A stretch of DNA of 64,000 nt from positions 2,847,874 to 2,911,873 of the forward strand of contig NW_024037070.1 of assembly GCF_015706575.1 (NCBI RefSeq), in the 5' to 3' direction. How positions within the stretch are numbered: the stretch's first letter is position 1; every line of letters starts with the position of its first letter. Below the pieces are notes generated by a model that made no database searches, was not told the origin of the DNA, and saw only the letters and a list, made by a program, of their open reading frames with translations. Origin of the DNA: Patiria miniata (Eukaryota; Echinodermata; Asteroidea; Valvatida; Asterinidae). The translations under genes were made by a program, and so were the position numbers. This document shows, piece by piece, positions 26,241-39,100 of this stretch.

Positions 26241-27948
26241 GTAAATAAATCACAGGGCAAGACAAACAGGATTAAAGGTTCTCCGGACGTGGTCTGAAAA
26301 TAGAATGATTCAAATTCCCACTGGAAAACAAGAGATATCTAGCCAGTCCGTGCGATGATTGTGATTACCAGAGAGCCATGCACTCAGAGAGTAATAACTT
26401 GCGCGCCGAGAATAGGTCTATGCGCATGCATTGCCATTATGCCGCAAGGCCCTTTTTGAAGTTTTAACATTCGAAAGAAAACAAATAGGCCTTCCAATCA
26501 AAACTTTTTATCAAAAAGAAACTGCGTGACAAAATCGCCCATCATTACCCAATAGTTCTTTGAATAGCTGTTGTGGGCACAGTGTTCGACAAGTATACTG
26601 GAAAATAGGCCGGTGTATACGGTGCAGAAATTAACCTAAGAAACAAGAGTGTTGCCCGATTTGCTCTCGACTCCATTTGGGTTAACCGAGTATTTGGACA
26701 ACTAACGGTGCTGAAATGTCCAAGAGGACTGGGATCGCGGACTCGGTCAGCACGTGGTGTTTTGACTTGATTTCTGATACACAATCCCATGGGGCTTGGA
26801 AAAAAACCCGACTAAACACTGGATTTGACTCCATGCAAAGGAAAGTTGGATATGGGCGAAGCCGCGAAACCTATTAATCAATATGAAAAGGTTTCGAGTA
26901 TACGTTGTCAACAACTAGAAAGTTGTTATATTAAGGAGGTAAAATTCTAAGCCGGATCTTTGGTAATACCAAACTCGAAAGTTGTGTAAAAAGCAAAATG
27001 ATGCGTTTTTTGTCTGCATACACTGATAACGTCGATTATTGTCTCAAATTTGTTCACAGCGCCCTCAGTGTTTAGCGGAACAAAGACTGGCCGAGAGACC
27101 GTCTTTAAGTCTAAGGCTCCCGAGGCTCCTAAACCACTTCAATCCTACGATGCTAGATTGTGTGCTGTCTGCGGGGAAAAACTGAAGTAAGATTAAGGAA
27201 TCAGTTATTGGAGGGAAATATTTTTATTAATAATAAAGAAGGAGTTTGTTCATTAATGCTGAATCAAATATTTTTTTTTTTAATTGTGACATTGTCTCCA
27301 TTTTAAACTTTTTCACCACCGTCCTTTTTAGAAATTAATACACATGTACAAAAAAATGATAGGTTTACTTCCGCACGCATGTGTATGTGGTTTGTTCGTA
27401 ATTAATCGCAGAACAAACAATGTTTAATTGAAATTTGGTAAGTGATTTCTGGTTAAACTTAATTTAGTAAAGAATCATCTTTAGAACTGACACTGAATTC
27501 TGTGTGAAAACCTCATGCAAACTTATTGCCCACTGCCACTGCCGTGCATTGAAGATCGTTATCATGTACCTTTATTCGTTTTTGCCATATTCAAATAACA
27601 ACTATCTGAAATGACATCGCGTGGTTGACATTATCGGCACCTGAATTAATATTTTGCCCATGCTGTTACAGGGGTAAATTTGCCAAGATCCAGGGACGAG
27701 GACTCCACTTTGACTGCTTCAAATGCTCCGTGTGCGGAGAAAACCTAAGAGGACAAGGTATCCATGCAACGAAACATTTGGAAATACGAACTATACTTAT
27801 GAACACGATATTCCTTTGAAAGTTATACATTTTTTACGAATTTTACATCAAACCATTATGCTGTGTAATGTTATATTTATTCTAATTTTGGTCTACAGGT
27901 TACTTTGGTGGCGATGGAGTATACTTCTGCCGAAAAGATCGACCGTAG
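25997..27948 (+). CDS. Small protein with one C-terminal LIM domain (4 exons)
   Basis: Join 25997-26240, 27060-27186, 27672-27757 and 27899-27948: 507 bases, 168 residues plus TAG. All introns are GT-AG and the phases match. Residues 116-166 form a complete LIM zinc-binding domain: CAVC (116-119), H136, C139, C142, C145, C163 and D166, with the spacing C-x2-C-x16-H-x2-C-x2-C-x2-C-x17-C-x2-D. LIM domains are protein-interaction modules, often of actin-linked or nuclear scaffolds. A lone C-terminal LIM with GYF before the last knuckle recalls the PDLIM/ALP group, but no PDZ domain is present. The first 45 residues carry C13, C21, C30, C32 and C35 and match nothing I know, and the middle is charged and probably disordered. 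The ATG has A at -3 and an in-frame TGA upstream. The product is clear as a LIM protein; its cellular role is unknown. Confidence 0.82.
26241..27059 (+). other. LIM gene intron 1 (819 bp)
   Basis: The intron is GT-AG. I see no repeat or coding frame of note in it. The other LIM introns (27187-27671 and 27758-27898) are also plain. Confidence 0.75.
27060..27186 (+). CDS. LIM gene exon 2
   Basis: The acceptor is TTCACAG and the donor is GTAAGA. The exon codes residues 82-123, including the first zinc-binding pair CAVC. Confidence 0.85.
27672..27757 (+). CDS. LIM gene exon 3
   Basis: The acceptor is GTTACAG and the donor is GTATCC. The exon codes residues 124-152 and holds the central LIM knuckle (HFDCFKCSVC). 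Confidence 0.88.
27899..27948 (+). CDS. LIM gene terminal exon
   Basis: After acceptor TCTACAG this exon codes residues 153-168, including the last ligands C163 and D166. It ends RKDRP and a TAG stop. Confidence 0.85.
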
Positions 27949-28175
27949 AAAAAAAAAAACAGGAACAGTTTATGCTCGCTTCGAACGTTTTACATGCTAA
28001 CTTGCTGCTTGACATATCAATTAATCATGCTTGGAAGAAAATGACCGTATATCACCTGTACTTCAAACCAATATCAATATATGGCTGGGGTAATTGTAGT
28101 CTTGCACCAATCTTGAGTTTTGCACGAATCCCATTTGTGTGTGTGTGAAAGCAAAATGGCTGATGTGAAATTTCC

Positions 28176-28181
28176 AATAAA
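28176..28181 (+). terminator. Poly(A) signal of the LIM gene
   Basis: A canonical AATAAA lies 228 bases after the LIM stop codon, within a plausible short 3' UTR. Confidence 0.5.
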
Positions 28182-28810
28182 CGTGGAATTGTTATTTTAC
28201 TTACGGCACGGCCGACAGTCCTATTGGAATATTGTGGCATTATCTAATTGAATGTTTTGCAGCTTTGTGAATAATATAACACTTTTTATTGTTCAGTATT
28301 TTTAAGCATTATCAGCGAACCAAGTTTTACAGTAACAGTAAAAATATGTGCCTTATAAGGCCTTAACGACTCAATTATTTAAATGTTTCCGGTTGGCTTC
28401 AGAAGAAAATAGCCGTAGTTTCATAATGAAATTATTTAGTAATTTATAATAGTTTTTGTTGTTGATTTGTTCGTAACTATTGATCGATATTAGCCTCAGG
28501 AGGCCTGGCATATCGTCACCATAATCACGTTTTGTTATCGTACCGATATCAATACCAGGCACATATAGTCTATCCATGGTGTTTCTTGCACGACAAGCGT
28601 CTAAGATTATACAAAATTACCCTGCGTCTTGACCTCCAGATTCTGACCATTCAGAGGGTGCCTTCTATCGTGTCTTCGGTAACCCGATGTTGTATGAGAA
28701 AAAAGTTGGCAGCTGTTGACCAATCCGACAGCTTTGAAAGAATTTCTGCTCTAAACAATGTGACCAAAATAACCCATACAATTTTGCATGCTTGGATAAT
28801 CTTCAGACTA

Positions 28811-29309
28811 GAGTGAGTAAAAAAACACGAAACCCAAATGTCGGGACTATTAATTTATTGAAGTTCTGCATGTAGCACTTTTAAAATCTAGGATATGGAA
28901 GCCCAATTCATAAGCTTTCTTTAGTATAAAAATAATTCAAATAACTTACATGTACGTACTTTTCAAGTTACGGAATTTTAAACACAACCACCGTTTTAAA
29001 GTTTTGTCCACGGATCCCACAAAAGGTGTGCGTTCTTTCAGCAAACCGAAAACAATTCATCCCTATGTGATTTGTTTTCGTTTTGCTGAAAGAGCACTTA
29101 CTTTTTTGTGATCCGTGGACAGAACTTTAAAACGTTGGTTGTGTTTAAAAGTCCGGAACTTGAAAAGTACATTAGTGATTCGAATGATTCTTGTACTAAA
29201 AGAAAGCTCATGAATTGAGCTTTCATTTCCTAGATTGTGAAAGTGCTATGCAGAACTTCACTAAAACAATGGTCCCGACATTTGGGTTTCGTTTTTTTTA
29301 CTCGCCCTG
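28811..29309. mobile_element. ~500-bp foldback (long inverted repeat) element
   Basis: The arms at about 28811-29050 and 29070-29309 are inverted copies over nearly their whole length. For example, AACCCAAATGTCGGGACTAT appears left and its inverse right, and TCCACGGATC mirrors GATCCGTGGA. TA flanks both ends. The outer CAGGGCGAGT (right arm) resembles the MITE end at 6531. There is no coding frame. Confidence 0.75.
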
Positions 29310-30794
29310 TACACCATTTTGTCACCACCTTCGTTACCATTGTGGTATCGAAATATGTCTGTATTTAAAATGTATAATACTTTCCCACGTTTCAAAAGAA
29401 CGCTTTATTCGTGTTGAATAAACAGTGTTAAAGGACCCTATTCACGAGGAAGCAATTTTTGTCGCGTTCCCTGAATGTGTTTCAAAAATTGTGAACTGTT
29501 GAATGGGATCAGTGGTGCCAGACTATTTATTAATTCTAGCCTCACCTTCATTTTTTTTAAGTGTGGCTTAAACATTACGGTATGTTTAATCACAACTTTT
29601 AAATTATTCAGCAGAACAGACTGGTTTTAATCAGTAACGTCATTGCTTTCATTTCTCTACATAAGTTCCAAAATCGGAAGATTTTACCTCACTCTCAATC
29701 CAATAATGGCCGACTTATGAATAAGGCCCATTGAAATTGTACAGATATTTAAAAGTATTTTGTGTTATCAATAGTAACCCATTTATTTAGGATTCACAGG
29801 CATGCACGTTGTCAATACAATACTGGGAAGAGCCCAAATTTGTTTGCATGACTGAGGAGATGTTGATGAAAAAATTCTTCAAATTTAAAAACAAAATCAA
29901 GTGGAGAAAGGATGGGCCTACATGTACGCCTTTGGCACATTGATTTAAAAAATATATATATATATATAGGCCTATAATGAGCGCATAAAATAGTTGTGAA
30001 CTTCAGTGTTAAAGCTTTTCTAAGTTAGTTTATAAAGAGAATATGTATTTTCCACGCAAATTATTGTGGGGAGTATTCTCACTCAGTTTTTCGAACTGTC
30101 ACTAATTCAAAACTGCATTTCATCGTTCGCCTTCCGGCGATGGGGATGAGCGAACTGTGTATCTTCCATGAAATTAAAACAGCGCCCCCTTTCGACACTC
30201 TTTCACAACTAGCCGTTTCGGCAGTCGTCATCGTTCACCTTCAGCTATACTACACACGGCAAATTTTTTTGATCATAACTAAATTTCCTAGCATTGAATA
30301 CTAATTTCAAAGTAATTTTGCTTTACAATGGACATTATTGTAGACATTAATAATTAAGGCACTCGGTTTCCTAATACTTTATTTTAAATTATAAATCCAG
30401 GTTAACAAATGGTTTCACACTGGTTTGGTGGTATTCATATTAAAATTGCAATTTCAGTAATTCAGATTTGAGTCAGGTGCCAAAAATAAATAAATAAATA
30501 ATAAATATACTTCAATAAAAATATAAACCGAAAAATGCATAAGTCCATTCGTATTAGCCCGATTTGCATGGCCTATTGGTCAGCAATCGAATTTTAGTTT
30601 TAATCAGTTTCACATGAGAAAGATTTGAAGATGTTTAAAAAAATATCTCCGATCATACTCGGCTCAGCTCAGCCTATTCGCAAAACCAAAATAAAAATAA
30701 TACCTTCAGGCTTCAAATTGTTAGTCAACACTGAAACAAAAATCTGTTTCACAATAAATTAGTAGGTCTTTTAAAAAATCCAACTTAAATAAAG

Positions 30795-31313
30795 GGGCAC
30801 TAGGTCCTGAAATCCCCGAAAATTTTATGTTTTGGATTGTTTATTTCAAACATCTGGTTGAAAGGAAACCAACCTAATGTCTTACCGTTCCCGAGAAAAG
30901 ACGAAAAAACCCTTTTTGTTTACATCGGACACGACGGAGTACGAATACGTTTTTCGTGTCGTTCTCATACAGTGTACGATATACAGGTACACGTTATGTG
31001 TCTCGGGAACAGCGGTGACCACACCAATCACCAATGCAAAAAAGTGGTTTCTTCAACGTCCGCAAAAGGCGAACACTTTACGAATGAAATCACAACTAGC
31101 ATCGAAACAGCTCGAATTTATGGGGTCGCAAAAAGTGGACCCCGAAATTCGTTCTCGCATGCATAATTCAGGAATAACACAAAAACGCCTAGTTTTGAAA
31201 AGGGTAGTTGTGTGGATGTTTATATCCTACTTTGAAATGTTATTTCCGATTAACATCATCTCGTTCAAAGCGCGTTGTAGCCAAATTGGGCTGTTCCAGG
31301 ACCTAGTGCTCTT
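30795..31313. mobile_element. TIR element of ~520 bp
   Basis: GGGCACTAGGTCCTG on the left is mirrored by CAGGACCTAGTGCTC on the right, with AT-rich ends near TTAA. A 147-codon frame inside (30877-31320) runs through the right terminal repeat, so I judge it not a gene. Confidence 0.5.
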
Positions 31314-31727
31314 TAAGTAATTGAGAGGTACACATAAGTTAAATTCCACGACGTATTAAAATCCATTCATTTTTATGAATGAAGAAGTGGACTGTTATTT
31401 TGTAAACATATGTATATAGTGGAAATTTCCCACCACATGTTTTTACTCGTATACTGGCCAACGCATTGTATGGTTCAATGCGTACGTTCACAATCAACGG
31501 TGCCACGGTGATGCAATCGTCTCAGTGATCACGAAGACCACTTCATGTTGTTACATTTGAGGGGTGTTATCAACTATGATCCAAGAAAGATAATCTTGTA
31601 ACTAATAGACAATACTTTTTATTAAATGAAGATAAATAATACAAATTTTAACAATATTTAGGTTGATTTTGTGTCGTTTATTTGACTTTTTACAATTGAT
31701 GAATATATTAATTCAGGTTGTACACCC

Positions 31728-31737
31728 CTATAAATAG
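31728..31737 (+). promoter_or_regulatory. TATA box of the SLC7 transporter gene
   Basis: CTATAAATAG is a near-perfect TATA element. A transcription start about 30 bases downstream (near 31760) would open a non-coding first exon that ends at a good donor at 31936. The start site is inferred, not seen. Confidence 0.5.
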
Positions 31738-31759
31738 TAGTTCATTCTACGGAGCACCC

Positions 31760-31936
31760 AAACAATGAATGACGATTGGCGCGCTACCATGCCGCGGCGC
31801 GCGCAGATCGAGCTATACCGGCGAAATTTTACACACGAGGTCGAACGAGGTGAAAAATTTTGTTTCGCCGAAGACAATCTGGAAGCAAATCTGCACCATT
31901 CTCCATCGAGTCTTGGGGGTCTTTGGTGACATCCAG
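31760..31936 (+). other. Probable 5' untranslated exon of the SLC7 gene
   Basis: A GC-rich segment downstream of the TATA box ends in CCAG/GTAAGT. The next exon begins at 32489 after ACACACAG and leads to the ATG at 32600. The exon contains an upstream reading frame, ATG 31765 to TGA 31929 (54 codons), and an imperfect hairpin with arms GGCGAAA (31820-31826) and TTTCGCC (31863-31869). Both could restrain translation if they are in the transcript. The exact 5' end is unknown. Confidence 0.4.
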
Positions 31937-32320
31937 GTAAGTTGTGCCGAGCACAAAGTCTTGAAGATTTAGACAATACAATTGTGGTGTATTAAATTCA
32001 AATGTGGACCGAGTGATTTGAAGTTTATTTTGTTCGAGTGATTTCGATGCTTCAGTCTGTTGGTTAGTGTTACTGTTTATTGTGTGCGTGTCGCGATGTC
32101 GTCATGCATGCTGTGTAGATAGAGTAGCGTTGTAGTACAATGTATACAAAATACAAAATCGCTCTAGTTTTCTGTAGTTGTGCACAATAAGTACAAGCGC
32201 TTAGCTTGCACGTGGTCCGCTGCAGTGCTGCACGCGTGCGATTGCTACGCACACGCATATGGAGCTAGGAAGGCCTGTCCACACCTATGTAATATTGTAA
32301 AGACCCCGAGAGATCTAGAT

Positions 32321-32339
32321 GGGGGGGGGGGGGGGGGGG
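32321..32339 (+). repeat. Run of 19 guanines
   Basis: This is a homopolymer in the first SLC7 intron. Confidence 0.85.
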
Positions 32340-32488
32340 AATCATTGGGGTTTAAAAGCCATTACTCAAGCATATCAAAGATGGGTCATGGGAATTTAAT
32401 TTTAGCCAGAAAAGTATAATTTCGTAATGTTATTGCACACAGTTATTACAATGACATTGGTTTTATTTTTCTCGTCTTTAACACACAG

Positions 32489-32599
32489 GTCAGTCTTTGA
32501 CTTTGAGAGTAAACGTCAGTCTTCATTTCATTGTCAGCACTTAGAGTGTCCACAATCACAAGAGGCCAAATCCTCATTCTTTGTAATCTTGACTTAACG
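32489..32599 (+). other. 5' UTR part of the first coding exon of the SLC7 gene
   Basis: This segment lies between the acceptor TTTAACACACAG and the ATG at 32600. An in-frame extension back to 32531 begins with TTG, so I do not count it as coding. Confidence 0.5.
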
Positions 32600-33119
32600 A
32601 TGGCCAGTGAAGGTGGAGATGCAGTCAAGACAGACTTTGCCCCGGCGTCTCCTGGCCCGGACAGTAAACCCGCCAATGGGCAACCTGTCTCAGACTCGGA
32701 TCTAGTCCGACTCAAGCCTAAGATATCTTTGTTCAATGGTGTCACCATCATTGTCGGGATCATCATAGGCTCCGGTATTTTCATCTCGCCTCAGATTGTC
32801 TTAGGCTTCACTAAATCAGTCGGGCTGTCGTTGCTTGTTTGGTCAGCATGCGGCGTTTTCTCCATGATTGGTGCATTGTGCTACGGAGAGCTTGGCACAA
32901 TGATCACCATGTCTGGTGGCGACTATGCCTACATTCTCGTCGCCTTTGGCGGCCTGCCAGCTTTCCTACTTCTCTGGGTCACCGTGGTGATAATCCGACC
33001 TACGGCCCAGGCGGTGGTTGCCATGACATTTGCTAATTACATCTTGCAGCCGTTTTTCACATCTGAAGATTGCCCTCCGCCAACGTCTGCTGTTAAGCTG
33101 CTGGCTTGCTGCTGTGTCT
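32600..33119 (+). CDS. SLC7 transporter coding exon 1
   Basis: This exon codes residues 1-173 plus one base, covering the N-terminal tail, TM1 to about TM4 and C158. The donor is GTAAGT. The ATG context has G at +4. Confidence 0.93.
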
Positions 33120-36100
33120 GTAAGTATGGCTGATTTAACTTTTACTGTCATTAGGGCGGTCATCAAGCCGATGTGGCGGTCGAGGGCGCTATCAAACAAG
33201 ATGAATTAAATCTTTGAGAACTTTGGCACTCAGACCCAGGAGGTACACTCAGAGTGCCAATGACCCCAAGACTACATTTGATTCATCTCACAGATATTGC
33301 CCTACATGTACATGGGCTTGACTACCTTGACCAGGCCTGATACCACCAGGACCGGCTGCATTAGAGGTTCCACAAAATCAAAATCCAGTCTTGTGCCAAG
33401 ACCATTAGCACCACAATTCATGCCTTTGCTGTAACAAGCCAGTTTGATATTTCAATTGTGCATGTGCACAATGACAGGTCACGGGTCATTTGGGATAATC
33501 GGGTCATTCGGGATAATGCTTCAAAGGCGCATGAACGCGGGCGCACGACGCTTGCGTGTAAATTACCAGCAGAATGGGTGTGCGCATAACATCGTGTAAC
33601 ATCACGTTAGCGATGTTATCCCGAACGACCTCGGATCATTGAAATACCAAACTGGCTTCGTAAGACTTAATGACGTCACGCTTTTTTTTACATATGCACT
33701 TTTCTATAAAGCGCACATGTAAACAAAATGTGATGTCATTCATTTGTTAGGTCTTCGGTCTATTGTTATGTTGAAACTGCCCACCCCCTTTATTTTTCTG
33801 TCTGTGCTACACAGTAAAATACACATAACATTTCATGTCAAAATATTTAACATTTTCCCCTGATGTGGAAATTATTGCATATAATTATAAAATACACAGG
33901 TAGGCCTAATAATAGTCTTTCTTGGAAATTCATCCATCATCCATAGAAAATGATGAAATTTTAGCCTACCGGAAGCTTTCTATGCGTGACTGCAACATAT
34001 ATAAATTTACAAATCTACCTTTGCTTTGTGCTGGTACTTTTTTTAAAAAGATAAATAAATCGATTCATATTTGCACTTCAAAATGTTGAAAATCAATAGA
34101 GTATTAATTTATAGGCCTGGTCAGCTTGGAATACATAATTCATACTTCATTTACAATTTTCGAATTTTATTAAGCTGAAGATTTCATTGGATTTGCTCGC
34201 ACGCTTATAAAATAATTGTGATGGGAATTATCAATACACATATTTATCATACACATGTATGTATAGTACATCAAACAAAATATATACATGTTTGATGTGG
34301 GTCGCCAGATTTCGAAAAGCATCAAGTAGACTTCACCATCAAGAACCCCCAAGCATCGTTGTGAATGAAGACTTGAAATCGTGAAAGCAGAAAATATATT
34401 GTTTAAAACATAACATTTGTGAGAAGTCATAAAACACTGAAATAAGTCCGATACCCTGCATTCAAGAGGATGTACATCAAGACCCTTAGGTTGCGTTGGA
34501 AGAGGATATCCATTAAGGAAATCGCTACGTCTCAGAACTTCAAATGGAGGTTCTTGCTGCTGGCACAGGAAAGCTTTTTTCTTTTCCCTTGTTTAGTGTC
34601 AGTGTTTCAGTTTCCATTTCATTTCAGTATATGTTTGTGTAACTCTTTTTGGGTTTCGAAAAAGAAATTGCACGCATCAATTTTAAATATTGCTTTGCCT
34701 ATAAAATCTGCCAAGACTGGTAGTCTGGATACAATGCAGTTCTTACAACCACAAAGATGATTATTAAGGTTAAGTCAAAATAAAACTTTTCCATTTTTGA
34801 ATTGAAAAAAAAAGAAGGTATTGACCAGGAGTACTCGAGAAAGGGACAGTATTATTTGATGTCACTTTATTTCTTAAAGGGATACAACATTTGCTTTTGC
34901 TGTAATTTTCAGAAATTACGTGTGAATTTGGGGGATTGATATTTTATAGCAAATATTGTTACACTGACTTGTTTGAAGTTTTGTGCTCGCAAATACTGGA
35001 AAAACCGAGATAAACAATCATGTTCTTGTAGTCTGGTTCCCTGACCCCACTTAAATTGACACGGAGCAATTTATAGATATCGTGGAATTGTAAGGTCAGG
35101 GAACCAGTCAAGAAGACTTGTACCTGTTCATGGATGTGTAATCGTTTGCAAACAAAATTCAGGCAATGTGGGTACAATAAAATATGGCACTGTGGGTGCA
35201 ATAAAAAAAATCTGTTTTTTTGCCAAGGCTGGTCAGCTGACCAGCATTGGAAATTGATAGAAAAATTCTAATTTTCTTGAAAATGACAGCACACCAGGTG
35301 CCATAATTTTACAGGATGCTTTTGTCTGTCATTCACTAACAGTCAAGTAAGGTAGTTCATAATAATGTTGATGTTTTCAAATGTTGTATATTCCCTTTAA
35401 AAGGAATATACAACATTTGCTTTTGCTGCAATTTTCAGAAATAAATGGATTTGGAGGATTAGTATGCTATAGAAAATATTGTTAAACTGGCTTGTTTCAC
35501 ATTTTGGCTTCAGAGATGCTGGAAAATCTAAGAAAGCCAAATAATGTTCTTCTTGTCTGGTTCTTTGACCCCACTTTGGATGAAACGTTGCACTTTGGGA
35601 GATTGTAAGGTCAGGGAATCAGTCTAGCAGGCTTGTACTCCTTCACAGATGTGTAATCAATTGCAAAGAAAATGGAGAATAACTAAATATGAAAAACTAG
35701 GAGCAGTTTTTGAAAAAAAAGCCAGTTTCTCCAACGCTTTCTTGAAAATGTCAGCACACCAGGAGCCACGATTTTACAGGATGCTTTTGACTGTCATTCA
35801 CTAACAGTCTAGTAAGGTATTTCATAATAATTGAGTAGTTTTGTTTGTTGATGTTTTTAAATGTTGTATACTCCCTTTACATTGTAAATGCTTATCAATA
35901 TTACATGTATAACACAAATTTATTTCAGCCTTGTTCGTGTGTCCAGCTCTATGTATTTATTGCTCAGATGACCTTGGTCTGTGTTGACACATGCACTTTC
36001 CCTTTGAATCCGAAAAGATCCCAGTTCTGGTGCATGCATGATTTCAAGGTTTTTAGCTGATGGTTGTTCTAGTCATGGCGGGGTCAAGTAGACTGCTGAA

Positions 36101-39100
36101 TGCAAATGGAGAGTATCTGTAGGCATTTGTTGGTCTGGTCACCGACTCGTGCCTGCCCTGAGAACCTACAGGTACATAAAAAAAATGTACTGTAGTTGCT
36201 ACAATTATTCTCCATACAAATACATGTATCTTGACCAGTATCAGACAAACACAACTTGTGTGGTTCAAACTGAGAGCTGTAGTCTTGTCACTATACGTGA
36301 ACCAAAATTCAACTAAAGGCAATCTTTGCAATAAATTGAGTGCCCACCTATGAGCAAAGATTTGATGAGCAATTTAATGTCCAGTACCGTGAAACAAAAA
36401 ATACAAACAATGAATGTTTATGAGAGCCATGGTAAAAATAATGGAATGTTCCATCACTTTCATCACAAAGTACAAGAGTCTAAGTGAAGTTAATTTCATA
36501 ACATTATCAGTCTGGAAAATGCAACTCAAAAATACAAATACAGAATAATAAATGAAAGGAAAATTATAGCTTAACTTACATTAATCTCAAATACGATTGT
36601 TAGTAAATTTGAGGAGAAACAAAATAAATTGGTCATAAATTGGTTAAGAACAAAAATCCCTTCTCAAAAGTTAAGTTAATTTGAGGTTACGATGAGTACT
36701 TCAAAGTTCAAACGCTGTTCCTACATCGTGGAGTATAGTAAGGCATGCTGATGTGGATACAGCACTGCGGAGAGGGACGCAACATCTAGAACTCTACTTA
36801 CAGTCTCTTGTTTCAGGAAGCATGTGCTTTCTCTGAGGTTTTGGAAATGGCCCATGTTTTCTGGGACCTGTTTGAATGAGCTGGCAAGCCAGTCCTTGAC
36901 ACACTCTGTGCTTTGCTGCCATGACAGAAGGGAGTCGGTGTAGGGTATCCCAAGATGCTCGGGGTTGGAGGGTTGCAGACAAGGTCATCTGAATGGTTTT
37001 AAAACTGAATAAAGTGATTAAAATACTTTTCTTGACAAGATTTAAAATTGAAAGAATCATAAAATATTGATGTAATAAAAAAGCATGAAAAATGACAATT
37101 TTGTGCAGGGTTGGCTGATTTAAATCACTGATTTAAATCGCGATTTAAATCAAATGATTTTTTTAATAAAAATCACTGATTTAAATCACTTTTTTGTAAA
37201 AATCTTATTTTGGCAAAATCAATTGATTGAGGTTCATCACTTAAATCAACTGATTCCACCTAATTACAAAGTGTAAGATGTTGTTAACACGTTTAAACAC
37301 CCCTCCTTCATCACCATCGACTCAATTTAGGTTTTGCATAATTACACAGAATCGTTTTGATTAAGTCAAGATCTGAGTTTAAAAGTTTTTCTTCAAAGTT
37401 TTTAATGTTAAAGAGAACACACTCACGTTTGCTTTAATATTCCTTGATCTGTTTACAGTAATATTGTGAATCAACTGTGCTGGTGTAGGCCTACGTGAAC
37501 CATCAAAAGGTGTATTAAAAGTCCCAATTAATAATAATAGTCTTATTCCTAACGTTTCTCCCTACAAATTTAGATTGAGATTTATATAAAACCTTTTAAA
37601 GGTGCAAGGCCTAATTTCTGTTCTCCACCTTGGACCATCAATCAAACACTATAAGTTACACAAGGATCAGTGCCTCCGGTTTTGAAATTAGAAGCATTTT
37701 TATGAAACCAACATGCCCATCTCCATGGAGAACTGTCATATTTTCTTTGTATACCATGTACAGGTACCATAAACCAAGTTTTCATTCATATCCACACACA
37801 ACGTATTTCAGCTGTATCAATCAAGGAATGCACCTTTAAAGTGTCTTCAGTATCAATGTACCATTGAACCAATGATGTAGACTACATGTAGAAGAAATCA
37901 AGTGATTTTTTTAAATCACTGATTCGATACAATTTTTTTCAAAAGCATTTATCAATTGATTGAGTTTTGTGGATGATGGGTATTATAGGAACCTGTAAAC
38001 TCCTTTGTGATGGGTGTGAGGGTGCATGGGGAGATTTAGACACATGTTTAGACATATCAATATTTTGAAAGTTAAAAAAATCAAAAAAATCTGATTTAAA
38101 TCAAATAAGTCGCCAACCCTGATTTTGTGTTGACAATACAATTATGTAACGTCCGAAACGAATTTCCTGTGCTATGAGAATTTTGTTGGATATCAATGAT
38201 CTAATAATGTTTAGATTTGTTTTAAAAATAACAGTGATTTATTTCATGATGATTGATTCACTTCAGGTACCCTCTACTTTGAGTTATTAGCTGAGGAATG
38301 GTATTTTTTTGTTGTGGACGTTACATTTGTTTCGGATGTTACAACTGTTAACGGAAAATTTGTTTTGCTGATATAATGATATTGTAATTAGATACTGCAT
38401 TAATTTATGCTGTAGTGTGATGGGAAGCTGCCTTGAGTTTCTTCCAAAATGAAATAATAAATAGGTTCTGCAATTCCTTTATTTTCTGAGACTTCAAAAT
38501 TAACATTGTTTCGGACGTTACAATTTTTGTTTACAGAAAATGAGATAACTTTTTCATTTGATGAACAAAGTTTGAAACAACGTCACTGCAATAAAACAAT
38601 GTTACATGTACTTTCTTTTTAGGCATTGGAATAGGGTATCCAATAAGTGTATTTTAATATTGATATAAATGTATAATTAAATTGTAGTCCTAGTGTGTTG
38701 AATGAGGGGTAAGATTGTTTACGGAAGATGTGACGTCCGAAACACCAATTTTAATTGCACCATTCCATAAAAATAGTCCAGATACTTAGGATTACTGTGC
38801 ACTTTCTTAAAGTTCCACTCATACTTATTCATTATATATAGGAAAGAAAATTATTGTTTCTGATTTTTTTTATTTTCCAACCAAAACAAAATTGTCTCTC
38901 GTTTTTGTTGACAAAATTCCGTTAACATTTGGCTGTTCAGTAACACGAAAGTTGTAGAATTGTCATTAAGCTATGGGAGATCATTCTAGGTCCATGCTAC
39001 AAAAAAATATGAAAACTGATTTCCAGTTCTGTATCTTTGCAAAATGTTAGGCTCTCAAAGTGCCATTAAGATTTTTGGTATAGTCATAATTTTGTTCCTA

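Larger units (their letters stand above)
28200..31727. other. Region between the LIM gene and the SLC7 promoter
   Basis: It holds the foldback at 28811-29309, a short TA run near 29952-29967, an AAAT/AAATA run near 30486 and the TIR element at 30795-31313. No gene is seen. Confidence 0.65.

Noticed and set aside
30877..31320. 147-codon open frame upstream of the transporter promoter
   Set aside because: It lies almost wholly within a TIR element and reads through its right terminal repeat. No domain is recognisable.
32531..32599. 23-codon N-terminal extension of the transporter
   Set aside because: It begins with TTG. The ATG at 32600 fits the family's N-terminus better.
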